Source: a virus. Taken from it: a stretch of DNA of 23,868 bases. Position numbers and translations under genes: made by a program. Positions within the stretch are counted from its first letter, which is position 1. Every line of letters begins with the position of its first letter. The notes under the pieces were generated by a model. That model made no database searches and had not been told where the DNA came from. It saw only the letters and a program-made list of their open reading frames with translations. This document shows, in pieces, positions 7,394-15,902 of this stretch. The stretch is taken from positions 1-23,868 of IMG/VR virus record IMGVR_UViG_3300027816_000402; one strand, 5' to 3'.

Positions 7394-7788
7394 TGGCTGG
7401 TCCTTATTCTAAATTAAAAAGAGCACAAGAACCTGACTATGGTACTCGTTTAGATAATACTCCTAAAGAACGTGGTTTCTTAGGTGAAGTTAGATTACCT
7501 AATCAACGTGATGTAATGACTGAAGTATCTGTAGGTATGCCAGGAACTAAGGAAACATATAGACCTGCTCTTACTAAAGGCATTCATCCAGCTGATCTTA
7601 ATTATATTAGAGAAACAGGTAAGGTACCTGAAGATGTTTATGCAACATCACAAAGAAGTGCAGAGAAACGTATAGCAGAAGGTAAGTCTCCATTTTGGAA
7701 TAAACTACAAGATGAGTCTACTAAAACTACAGAATCTATGCGTCAAGATGAACTTAAAAGAAGAGAACTACTTAAAGGAAAAAAATGA
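7393..7788 (+). CDS. Hypothetical tail-region protein (131 aa) with shared C-terminal tag
   Basis: Function unknown. It contains GFLGEVRLPNQRDVMTEVSVGMP near residues 28..50 and PALTKGIHPADLNYIRETGKVPEDV near 58..82, then KSPFWNKL, and ends in QDELKRRELLKGKK. The body gives the impression of a conserved phage protein, but I cannot name the family. The C-terminal 22 residues resemble those of the preceding 82-aa protein. It starts in a TAATG overlap and ends in an ATGA overlap, so it is coupled to both neighbours. No signal peptide or membrane segment is visible. Confidence 0.7.
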   Translation: MAGPYSKLKRAQEPDYGTRLDNTPKERGFLGEVRLPNQRDVMTEVSVGMPGTKETYRPALTKGIHPADLNYIRETGKVPEDVYATSQRSAEKRIAEGKSPFWNKLQDESTKTTESMRQDELKRRELLKGKK

Positions 7789-8024
7789 GAGTATTAAGCG
7801 AACACGAAACAAGTGGTGGTAAGAAAGTACAAGTAATTATTGATCCAAAGACAGCTCACTACAAAGTCCAATTTGTTCCTGGTGGTGAATTACCACAAGA
7901 ACTTACTGGTCTTTATACATCACTTGCTATGGCAAATGTTGCTGTTAATGCTTATTTATTAAAATCTGCTGAAACTAAAGCTAAAAAAGAAGAAAAAGTA
8001 GCCTTTACTCCTAAGGAAGACTAA
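7785..8024 (+). CDS. Small hypothetical protein (79 aa)
   Basis: Function unknown. The N-terminal 50 residues look like a small beta domain (MRVLSEHETSGGKKVQVIID, HYKVQFVPGGELP), followed by one Ala-rich helix (LAMANVAVNAYLLKSAETKAKK) and a charged tail. It starts in an ATGA overlap with the 131-aa gene and stops in a TAATG overlap with the nozzle gene, so it is firmly part of this translationally coupled string. Confidence 0.65.
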   Translation: MRVLSEHETSGGKKVQVIIDPKTAHYKVQFVPGGELPQELTGLYTSLAMANVAVNAYLLKSAETKAKKEEKVAFTPKED

Positions 8025-10273
8025 TGGCAGCTTTAACTGAGAAAGTCTATAGATCATTTATCAAGGGTCTTGTAACTGAGGCTAGTCCTCTTACATTCCC
8101 TGAAAATGCTTCTATTGATGAGCAAAACTTTGTTCTTAATCGTGATGGTTCTAGATCTAGACGTTTAGGTATCGACTATGAAGACAACTATGGTCTTAAA
8201 ACCACAGGATTTACTGCTGCTCAGTTAGCTACAGGTAGACAATCATTTCATCGTTGGGATACTCCAAGTGGAGATACGACTGTTTCGATTGGTGTAGTTC
8301 GTGTTAATGATAAACTTTGGTTTGTAGATCTTCTTACAAATAATCCTAGTAATAACCTTCTTAATGGAGGTAGTTCAATTTCTCTTACAGGATTAAGTGA
8401 TTCTAATATTGAAACCACTGTTATTAATAATAAACTTATTATTGTTTCTAAAGATTTAGCTAAACCAGTTGTTTTAAGTTATAACAGTAGCACAGATACA
8501 GTATCTCAAAGTACAATTAGTATTGAAGTACGAGATATTTGGGGTGTGAATGATGGACTTTTAGTAGACGATAGACCAGGTAGTTTATCCACTACTCATA
8601 AGTATAACTTAAGAAACCAAGGTTGGAATCCAACTATATCGACAGTATCAGGTGCTGATGCTATTGACTATACATTTACCATTCTTGGTTCATATCCAAG
8701 TAATGCTGATGTATGGACTTTAGGTAAAATTAGTAATGCTGCTTCAGCTGATTATGAAAAATATGATCCTAATGTATTAAAGAAAAACTCTACATCTAAT
8801 TACCAAGTAGCTCGTGGTAGTTATATTATTGATGCGTTTACTAGAGGTACAGAAAGACAAAATGTATCAGGATTAACTGGATTACCTTTAGATAAAGAAA
8901 CAAACAATATAACTACAGTAGCATCTTATGCTCAACGCTTATTCTATTCTGGAATAAACTCTATTGTTTCTGGTGGAGACTCTAGATCACCTAACTATAG
9001 TGGTTATATCTTTTTTACACAAGTTATTCAAAGTGAGGATCAACTTGGTAAATGCTACCAAGTAAATGATCCAACTGATCCATCTATTAATGACTTAGTA
9101 GCTTCTGATGGTGGATCTATTCAGATTCCAGAAGCAACACAAATTATTAAAGTAATCTCATCACAATCATCTCTACTAGTATTTGCAGAGAATGGTGTAT
9201 GGGAAGTTTATGGTGACACTGGTGGATTTATTGCAACATCATTCCAAGTATCTAAGATTTCACCTAATGGTATTATTAATCCAAGATCTATCGTAAACGT
9301 AGGTGGAAACTTTGTATACTGGTCTAAAGCTGGTATTTATTTATTAAGTCCTGATGCTGGATCTGGTCGTTTTTCTGCTCAATCTATTTCTCTTACATCT
9401 ATTCAAAAGTTATATCTAGACATTCCAGATCTAGGTAAGAATCATTGTAAGGGTTTCTATGATGAGAAAGAAAATAGAGTTCGTTGGATGTATAATGATT
9501 CGACTACATATTCTACAACAAACTATATTAATAGATACACTAAAGAACTTGTACTTGATTTAACATTACAAGCTTGGTATACAAACAGTATATCTTCTTT
9601 AGCAAGTAATTCTCCAGCGATTATAGATTATATTGAGATACCAGGTTACGCAGTTTCTACGGCAGAAAGTACAGTAGAAGTAGGAACAGATGATGTTATT
9701 GTAACTTCAGGTACTACTGTAGTGATTACAGATACTATTTTAACTAATCGTAGTTCTTTATTTAGTTTCTTAACTATGGTTGGTTCAAGTTTTACTATTT
9801 CTAAATATAACAGTTCTTCCTTTACGGATTGGAAAACAGCAGGATCAGGTACTGGTGCAAATTACTCTAGTTATCTTGTTACAGGTTACGAGTTATTCAA
9901 TGATATTATGCGTAAAAAACAAGCACCTTATATCTTCTTCTACTTTAAACGAACAGAAGATGGCTATAGTTTATCAGGAGCTAGTTTGATTTTAGATAAT
10001 CCTTCTTCATGTTTAGTACAAGCTCAATGGAATTGGGCAGACTCTGCTAATAGTGGTAAGTGGGGTAATCAATTCCAAGCATATAGATTATTAAGAAACT
10101 ATATTCCAAGTGGTGTAGGTGATCCATTTGACTATGGTGATTCTGTGATTGTAACAAAGAATAAATTAAGGGGCTCAGGTAAATGTTTAAGTTTAAAGAT
10201 AGAATCTGAAGCTGGTAAAGATATGAAATTACTAGGATGGGGTATCTCAGCATCAGCTACAAGTAACGTTTGA
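8024..10273 (+). CDS. Tail nozzle / tubular protein B-like (T7 gp12-like)
   Basis: 749-aa tail tube/nozzle protein, close in length to T7 gp12 (794 aa). The N-terminus FIKGLVTEASPLTFPENASIDEQNFVLNRDGSRSRRLG carries the hallmark start of this family (a 'G-V-(T/S)..P....P..A....N....-DG..-RR.G' pattern). The central part, with LLVFAENGVWEVYGDTGGF and NFVYWSKAGIYLLSPD, suggests a beta-propeller-like repeat, and the C-terminal part is Ser/Thr-rich. It follows the small coupled genes through a TAATG overlap and is joined to the next gene by TGATG. Function is well supported by sequence pattern and order. Confidence 0.85.
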   Translation: MAALTEKVYRSFIKGLVTEASPLTFPENASIDEQNFVLNRDGSRSRRLGIDYEDNYGLKTTGFTAAQLATGRQSFHRWDTPSGDTTVSIGVVRVNDKLWFVDLLTNNPSNNLLNGGSSISLTGLSDSNIETTVINNKLIIVSKDLAKPVVLSYNSSTDTVSQSTISIEVRDIWGVNDGLLVDDRPGSLSTTHKYNLRNQGWNPTISTVSGADAIDYTFTILGSYPSNADVWTLGKISNAASADYEKYDPNVLKKNSTSNYQVARGSYIIDAFTRGTERQNVSGLTGLPLDKETNNITTVASYAQRLFYSGINSIVSGGDSRSPNYSGYIFFTQVIQSEDQLGKCYQVNDPTDPSINDLVASDGGSIQIPEATQIIKVISSQSSLLVFAENGVWEVYGDTGGFIATSFQVSKISPNGIINPRSIVNVGGNFVYWSKAGIYLLSPDAGSGRFSAQSISLTSIQKLYLDIPDLGKNHCKGFYDEKENRVRWMYNDSTTYSTTNYINRYTKELVLDLTLQAWYTNSISSLASNSPAIIDYIEIPGYAVSTAESTVEVGTDDVIVTSGTTVVITDTILTNRSSLFSFLTMVGSSFTISKYNSSSFTDWKTAGSGTGANYSSYLVTGYELFNDIMRKKQAPYIFFYFKRTEDGYSLSGASLILDNPSSCLVQAQWNWADSANSGKWGNQFQAYRLLRNYIPSGVGDPFDYGDSVIVTKNKLRGSGKCLSLKIESEAGKDMKLLGWGISASATSNV

Positions 10274-10575
10274 TGGAAATACTTTACGCTGAAGAAGGTA
10301 ATGGTTTTGTTGGTTTGTCATTTGATGACCGACTACAAGTTTGGATAATGCACAATGAGCTTAAAGCTTGGAGTGTATCAGAATTTAAACGCTATAAAGA
10401 AGTGTTTAAACAGATTAGAATGATGCTACGAGAACGAGGTATCTACGAAGTTTATGGTCTTGTAGATAATCAAAAGTCATTAAAGTTTAATAAAATGTTT
10501 GGTGCTCTTCCGACAGGTGAAGTAGCAACAACTGAAGATGGTATAGTCAATATAATAACAAGGTTGGAGGTTTAA
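10273..10575 (+). CDS. Small acetyltransferase-like protein (100 aa)
   Basis: The ATG at 10273 overlaps the nozzle stop as TGATG and is preferred over an in-frame TTG one codon earlier. The product resembles the second half of a GNAT fold: strand GNGFVGLSFDDRLQVWIM, then a helix (FKQIRMMLRERGIYEVYGLVDN) and an end helix KSLKFNKMFGALPTGEV like the 'N..a...-e-GF' close of GNAT enzymes. T7 gene 13, at the same place between tail tube and gp14, encodes a protein of this general kind, so a similar virion assembly role is likely. No clear acetyl-CoA P-loop is visible, so enzymatic activity is doubtful. Confidence 0.6.
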   Translation: MEILYAEEGNGFVGLSFDDRLQVWIMHNELKAWSVSEFKRYKEVFKQIRMMLRERGIYEVYGLVDNQKSLKFNKMFGALPTGEVATTEDGIVNIITRLEV

Positions 10576-10576
10576 T

Positions 10577-11182
10577 ATGAAACATAAAAATGTAAGAAAA
10601 GTAGGGTATGGTGGTGCAGTTAAAGCTGTCACAAGCGTAGTTAGTTCTGTGGCTAAAGCTATACCAGCAGTGTCTCAGTTTATTCCAGGAGCTAATGTAT
10701 TGAGTGCCCTTAGTTTTGGAGCTCAACTATTCTCTGGTATGCAAGAAAGAAAATATGCAGGTAAAGCTGCAGAAGCTTCTCAAAGACAATTTGAACTACA
10801 AAAACAAAAAGCAGAACAAGAATCTAGATACCAAGAAGTTCTAGCTCAAAGACAAAGAGCAGCTTCTACTAGAGAACAACGTATTCGTATTGGTAATATT
10901 GTAGCTCAAACTGGTGGAACTGGTTTAGGTATGGGTGGAACTTCTGCTTTTACAGGTTCAGTAGGAGCACTTTCAACTCAAGGTGCTGCTAATATTGGTA
11001 ACATTAACGTAGCTGAATCTACAGGTCAAACTTTATCAAATATTAATCAACAGATAGGTGGAGCTGCCTCAGAACAATATACTGCTCAATCTCAACAACA
11101 AGGTTGGAGACAAATTGGAACAATGGCTTCTAATTTCCCAACATCGTTTGGTAATATCTTTAAGACTACTGAGACTACTTAA
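10577..11182 (+). CDS. Internal virion protein, T7 gp14-like (201 aa)
   Basis: Almost the same length as T7 gp14 (196 aa) and in the same place before the large internal proteins. The N-terminal third is a hydrophobic/amphipathic stretch (AVTSVVSSVAKAIPAVSQFI, NVLSALSFGAQLFSG) suited to insert in the outer membrane during ejection. Residues about 65..105 form a Gln/Glu/Arg-rich helix (AEASQRQFELQKQKAEQESR), and the rest is Gly/Ser/Gln-rich. GGAGG lies upstream of the ATG. Expected role: first component of the trans-envelope ejection channel. Confidence 0.75.
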   Translation: MKHKNVRKVGYGGAVKAVTSVVSSVAKAIPAVSQFIPGANVLSALSFGAQLFSGMQERKYAGKAAEASQRQFELQKQKAEQESRYQEVLAQRQRAASTREQRIRIGNIVAQTGGTGLGMGGTSAFTGSVGALSTQGAANIGNINVAESTGQTLSNINQQIGGAASEQYTAQSQQQGWRQIGTMASNFPTSFGNIFKTTETT

Positions 11183-11196
11183 TTTAGGATTATCTA

Positions 11197-14100
11197 ATGC
11201 AATTCGAAGAATACGAGTTACCTCTTGAACCAATAAATGTTGTTCCTGTTATGCCTGAAAAACAGGCTAAGGAAACTGCATTTTACACTACAGCTATCAA
11301 TAAACCTGCAGATATGATTGCTGGTTTTAATGAAGTAGTAGATGATTTAGTAAGACAAGGGTACTCGCAAGCTTATGCTAATACTAAAATTAGTTGGGCT
11401 AATGAACAACAAGCCAAGGACAAAGTAGTTATAGCTGATCTTATCAACGATCCAACCATTGATAAACAGACTAAACTTAAAGTTCTTAATGGCTATACTA
11501 CTGGTGATTATATCTCTACTGATATAAGAGATAAGTATGTTCAAGATACAGCTATTCTAGATATTGCAGATACACATATTGATAGATCTGCTCAAGATCA
11601 GATTGTAGAAGATCTTAATGCAAGTATTGCTAAAATAGACGAAGTTAAGAAAGCTCCAGTTACTATGTCAGCTAGACAAGTAGCTAAAGAAATACCTAAG
11701 ATGGCTTCTGGTGAAGCTTTAGCTATTGTAAATCTAATTACTTCTCTTCCTAACTTTGCTCTTGCTACAAGTGGAACTGTAACTGATTTAGTGCGTCAAG
11801 CTCTTAAGAGTAAGAATCCAGTAGACTGGGAAGCAGCTATTAAAGCTGGTCAAAACTTTGCAGAGAATGATCCATTAGCTTCTGTCTTTGACTGGAGATT
11901 ACAGAACGTAGCTAAATTTGCTGGTGTAGAAAAAGAATATAACAATGCTGCTACATCTAAAGCTTTTGAGTCTATTGGTAATGCGATTGATTTTCTTGAT
12001 GAGAAACTTGCAAATGGTCCTATCCTTCCTCCAGGTGCGTTTAAACGAGGTCAATTTAAAGTTCTTACAGATGCTTTCTTATTAACTACACCATTTACCA
12101 AACCTTATTTAAAAGCAGGTTTTGATAACCTTAGACATAAAGTAGGTAGTGCTTGGGATATAACAACTACTGCTAATCCTAAAGTTGCTAAAGAAATGGC
12201 AATCAATACTATCAAAGATCCTGATGGTGCGTCATTTGCTGATGCTGCAGGTACGACTGTAGAAGCTGTAGTAGCTGAGAATGTTCTACCAGATTATATA
12301 GAAAGATCTAAACCTAAAGTAGAGCCTGATGTTAATGATCGTTTAGCTATTGAATTTAGTGATCCTGATCCTAGAGTACAAGCTAAGATTGACTTACTCT
12401 TTGATGATAACATCATTAATAAACAAGAACGACTCATTGATTATGAGCGTAGAGCTAATATTCATCAAGGAACTAAACTTTACTACAATCAAGCTAACTC
12501 ACATTTTAACATGATTGATACTCGTCTTGAAGGTAAGATGGTATTTACTCAAGGTCCAGATTACGCATTTACAACTAAGAAAGCTGTTACTAATGCAGTA
12601 GATGAACTAACAAAGAATATTGCAGAGCTTGAAGCTAAAGATCAAGGTAAAGTATTTGTTAGAGATATTAAAACGAATACTCGTTATACTCCAGAACAAT
12701 TTGACAAACTTAACAAAACTCGTGGTCAGTTTAATGTTGAGTGGGAATTTAAAAAGAACTACAAACTTCTAGACAATGAAATCCTAGGTCAAGGCTTAGC
12801 AGATACTAATATCTCATTCTTTGGCTTTGGTGGCAACATTGGTAACGCTCTTAAACGATCAGTTGTTGGTGAGTATCTATTCAGTACTGGTGCTACTGCA
12901 GGTTGGTATGAAAGAGCTAGAGCCGCTCTAAGTCCTAAAGCAGGTAGAACTAAAGCTGATATTACTGTTCAATTAAATTACCTCATTGATACTAACAAAC
13001 CATTACACAAAGATATTCGTGCTATGGTTAATCAAATGGAAGTAGAAGGTAAAGATTTATTCTCTACTGCTGAGTTATCTAGAAACCATCCTAACCTTAC
13101 AACAACACAGATTGCTAAGTTAGATGAGATCCAACAAGCTTGGAGAGCTACACAAGACACACTCTTTGATATTACTAATCAAGGTGAAAAGACTAGACTT
13201 ATTAATGCAGGTTACGATAAAGGTATCTATGTCAATAAAGAATATAAAGGTGCTGTAAAACAAGTATTTAATCTTCTTGATGACGAAGTACCTACTAAAG
13301 TCCTAGACTTTGAAACAGGTCAAATCGTAGACTTTAAAGCAGATAAATCTAAAGGTAACGCTGCTAATTCTAAAGGTCAACAACTTGTTAAACTTGATGG
13401 TAAACATGTCGTAGATAAAGCTGCAGTAGAATATGGTCTATTAAGTAAGAACGCAGAACTAGGTATTTTACCACAAAGAGTTTTAAACAAATTACCTGGA
13501 CACAACTATAAAGAATATAAGAGTCATTTCTTTGTCGAAGTAAGACCTAAAGTTATTGAGTTAAATGGTAAGGTTCTACAAAAAGGTGATCCAAGATATA
13601 ATGAATTTGTTAAAGTAAAAGGTACTGCTACGACTCGTTACGAAGCAGATATGCTTGTTGAACAACTAAGACAAGAACTTGGTGGTGACTTTGATGTTCT
13701 AGAACCAAGACAAGCTAGAGAAGGTTCACTCACAGACTTTACTGCTGAGTATAAACTTACAGAAGATAACTATAGAAATGCTCTATCTCGTAACCAAGAC
13801 ATCAGAACAGTACAAGGTGATTCAGTTCTTGTTGATCCTTTAGAGGCACTTAATAACGCAGCAAATCGTATTTCTAGAACTGCAGCTTACAGTCAATTTG
13901 ATAAAGCATTTAAAGAAGCTTATGTAAGAGACTTCAAACCTGTACTACGAGGTGGTGAATTCCCTACATCTTTAGATGATATTAGTATTGCTGGTAAAGA
14001 AGCTGCACCTGAACTAAGAACTATGGTTAAAGATGCTCAAATGGTATGGAATCGTCATACTCATTTCCAAAATAGAGCAGCAGGTTCAGTAGATAGATTC

Positions 14101-15900
14101 ATGCAAAACTCTTTACATGGTCTAGCAGATGTATTTGAAAAGGTTAAATTTAAAGCAGGATCAGATTTAGCTAGAAGAACTGGTGATCTTGGTGCTTATC
14201 CTATTACTGGATTCCCTAAGAAACTAGCTTCATTGGCATTGATTACTTATCAATTCCCATTACGTCACATGGTTATCCAACCTATGATGTTCTATGAGCA
14301 ATCTATTGTCTTCCCAAGTACGTTTAAACAGACTATGAAGAAGACTCCTATTGCTGTGATGGAGTTACTCAGTGGTCATCCTACATTAAGAGAACATGGT
14401 ACTAGACTTAAAGAGTTCTTAACTAAAGAAGAACGAGTAGAGTTTGATAAAGAGATTAAAGCTTTAAGAAGTATTGGTGTTTTAGAATCTATTGACCAAA
14501 ACTTAGCTGTAATGGAAGTACTTAAAGGTAAGACAGTATCCTTAGCTGAAAGATCTACTTTAACTGGTAAAGCATTTGGTGCTCTTAAAGATGTAGGCAC
14601 AGCTACTACCAATGTATTTAATCGTTATGGCTTTACAGCAGGTGAATTAACTAATAGAGTAGGTCTATTCTTACAAACTAAAGAAAGATGGAAAGCTGCT
14701 CATCCTGGTGAAAGATGGGATACACCACAAAATATCCAAACAATAGCGTTTGAATCTTGGAAACAGTCAGGTGCGATGACATCTTCAGGTGCATTAGCAT
14801 TCCAAAGATTACCTTTACTTGGCTTTGTAACACAATTCCAAGCAATTAATCTTAAAGGTTTTATGAACCTTATTCAAGATAATGCTACTAATTTAAGCAA
14901 AGTAGATAGAGTTAAACTTACTGCAGCTAGAATGTTAATCCATGGTGTAGAATATGGAGTTCCTCTTGGTGGTGGTAAACTCTTATATGATTACTTTATA
15001 AGCAGTGAAGATGAAAGTATTGTAGAAAATGCAGAACTTTTAAGAAGAGGTGCTCTTGACATTATTACTAATGATGTAATGCAATTAATTACACAAGGTG
15101 AGACTGATTTCTCATTAAGTGAAAGTTCATCTATCAATGCAACTAACTTTTTTGCTGATATTCTAAAAGAACAAATTAACTTCTATAGATTCGTAACAGG
15201 TGATCCTAGAGTACAGAAACCTAATATTCCATCTGTCTCTGTAGCTATCAGAGCTTATGAAAGATTCCAAACTGCAGCTGATATATTTGCATATAATGAA
15301 GTGACTGGTGATTCTTTCTTAAAGAGTATTGGTGAGATAGCTCAGATTACTTCAGCTGGTAATAACTTTACCAAAGCTATGACTGCTCTAGCTGGTGAAG
15401 AACTTATCACCAAGAATGGTTATAATAAGGATTTAAAACTTACAACTGGTGAAGCGATTGCTCAGATGGCTGGCTTTAAGACTAGACGAGAACTAGATCA
15501 ATGGAAGATTGAAGAACTCAAGATGACCAGAGAACAAAGAATTACTGAAGCTATTGATGGCTTTGATAAGGAAATTATCCATGTTCTAAAGAATGAACCT
15601 TCACCTGAAAAGTTCTTTGGTATCATTAATATGCAAATTAGTGCGATGGAAAAAACAGGTAAGTTCTCTCCTGGTGAGATGGATCGTATTGTTAAAGGTA
15701 TTATGGAAAGAGATAGACGTAGATTCGATTCAGATAAGACAACAAGCTTAATTAATTATATAATGAATACGGATGCTATGGATGCAGATATGAGAAACAT
15801 TATCAATCGCTTCTCTGCTTCTGGAGATCCAGTAGTTAAAGACTTAGTAAAAAGAATTAAAGAAAATAGTAAACCACAACAAGATATATTTAAGGAATAA
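11197..15900 (+). CDS. Giant internal core / ejection protein (1567 aa)
   Basis: The longest gene in the window. By position, after the gp14-like gene and before the transglycosylase protein, it should be an internal core protein ejected with the DNA, corresponding to T7 gp15/gp16. It is mostly predicted helical and polar, with many Lys/Asp/Glu/Ala. The N-terminal region around residue 180 has a hydrophobic stretch (ALAIVNLITSLPNFALATSG), and about residues 1190..1240 (AFESWKQSGAMTSSGALAFQRLPLLGFVTQ) contain another. I see no catalytic motif, in particular no lysozyme motif, which instead sits in the next gene. AGGAT precedes the ATG. Arginine codons are mostly AGA, unlike the capsid gene. 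Confidence 0.75.
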   Translation: MQFEEYELPLEPINVVPVMPEKQAKETAFYTTAINKPADMIAGFNEVVDDLVRQGYSQAYANTKISWANEQQAKDKVVIADLINDPTIDKQTKLKVLNGYTTGDYISTDIRDKYVQDTAILDIADTHIDRSAQDQIVEDLNASIAKIDEVKKAPVTMSARQVAKEIPKMASGEALAIVNLITSLPNFALATSGTVTDLVRQALKSKNPVDWEAAIKAGQNFAENDPLASVFDWRLQNVAKFAGVEKEYNNAATSKAFESIGNAIDFLDEKLANGPILPPGAFKRGQFKVLTDAFLLTTPFTKPYLKAGFDNLRHKVGSAWDITTTANPKVAKEMAINTIKDPDGASFADAAGTTVEAVVAENVLPDYIERSKPKVEPDVNDRLAIEFSDPDPRVQAKIDLLFDDNIINKQERLIDYERRANIHQGTKLYYNQANSHFNMIDTRLEGKMVFTQGPDYAFTTKKAVTNAVDELTKNIAELEAKDQGKVFVRDIKTNTRYTPEQFDKLNKTRGQFNVEWEFKKNYKLLDNEILGQGLADTNISFFGFGGNIGNALKRSVVGEYLFSTGATAGWYERARAALSPKAGRTKADITVQLNYLIDTNKPLHKDIRAMVNQMEVEGKDLFSTAELSRNHPNLTTTQIAKLDEIQQAWRATQDTLFDITNQGEKTRLINAGYDKGIYVNKEYKGAVKQVFNLLDDEVPTKVLDFETGQIVDFKADKSKGNAANSKGQQLVKLDGKHVVDKAAVEYGLLSKNAELGILPQRVLNKLPGHNYKEYKSHFFVEVRPKVIELNGKVLQKGDPRYNEFVKVKGTATTRYEADMLVEQLRQELGGDFDVLEPRQAREGSLTDFTAEYKLTEDNYRNALSRNQDIRTVQGDSVLVDPLEALNNAANRISRTAAYSQFDKAFKEAYVRDFKPVLRGGEFPTSLDDISIAGKEAAPELRTMVKDAQMVWNRHTHFQNRAAGSVDRFMQNSLHGLADVFEKVKFKAGSDLARRTGDLGAYPITGFPKKLASLALITYQFPLRHMVIQPMMFYEQSIVFPSTFKQTMKKTPIAVMELLSGHPTLREHGTRLKEFLTKEERVEFDKEIKALRSIGVLESIDQNLAVMEVLKGKTVSLAERSTLTGKAFGALKDVGTATTNVFNRYGFTAGELTNRVGLFLQTKERWKAAHPGERWDTPQNIQTIAFESWKQSGAMTSSGALAFQRLPLLGFVTQFQAINLKGFMNLIQDNATNLSKVDRVKLTAARMLIHGVEYGVPLGGGKLLYDYFISSEDESIVENAELLRRGALDIITNDVMQLITQGETDFSLSESSSINATNFFADILKEQINFYRFVTGDPRVQKPNIPSVSVAIRAYERFQTAADIFAYNEVTGDSFLKSIGEIAQITSAGNNFTKAMTALAGEELITKNGYNKDLKLTTGEAIAQMAGFKTRRELDQWKIEELKMTREQRITEAIDGFDKEIIHVLKNEPSPEKFFGIINMQISAMEKTGKFSPGEMDRIVKGIMERDRRRFDSDKTTSLINYIMNTDAMDADMRNIINRFSASGDPVVKDLVKRIKENSKPQQDIFKE

Positions 15901-15902
15901 TT

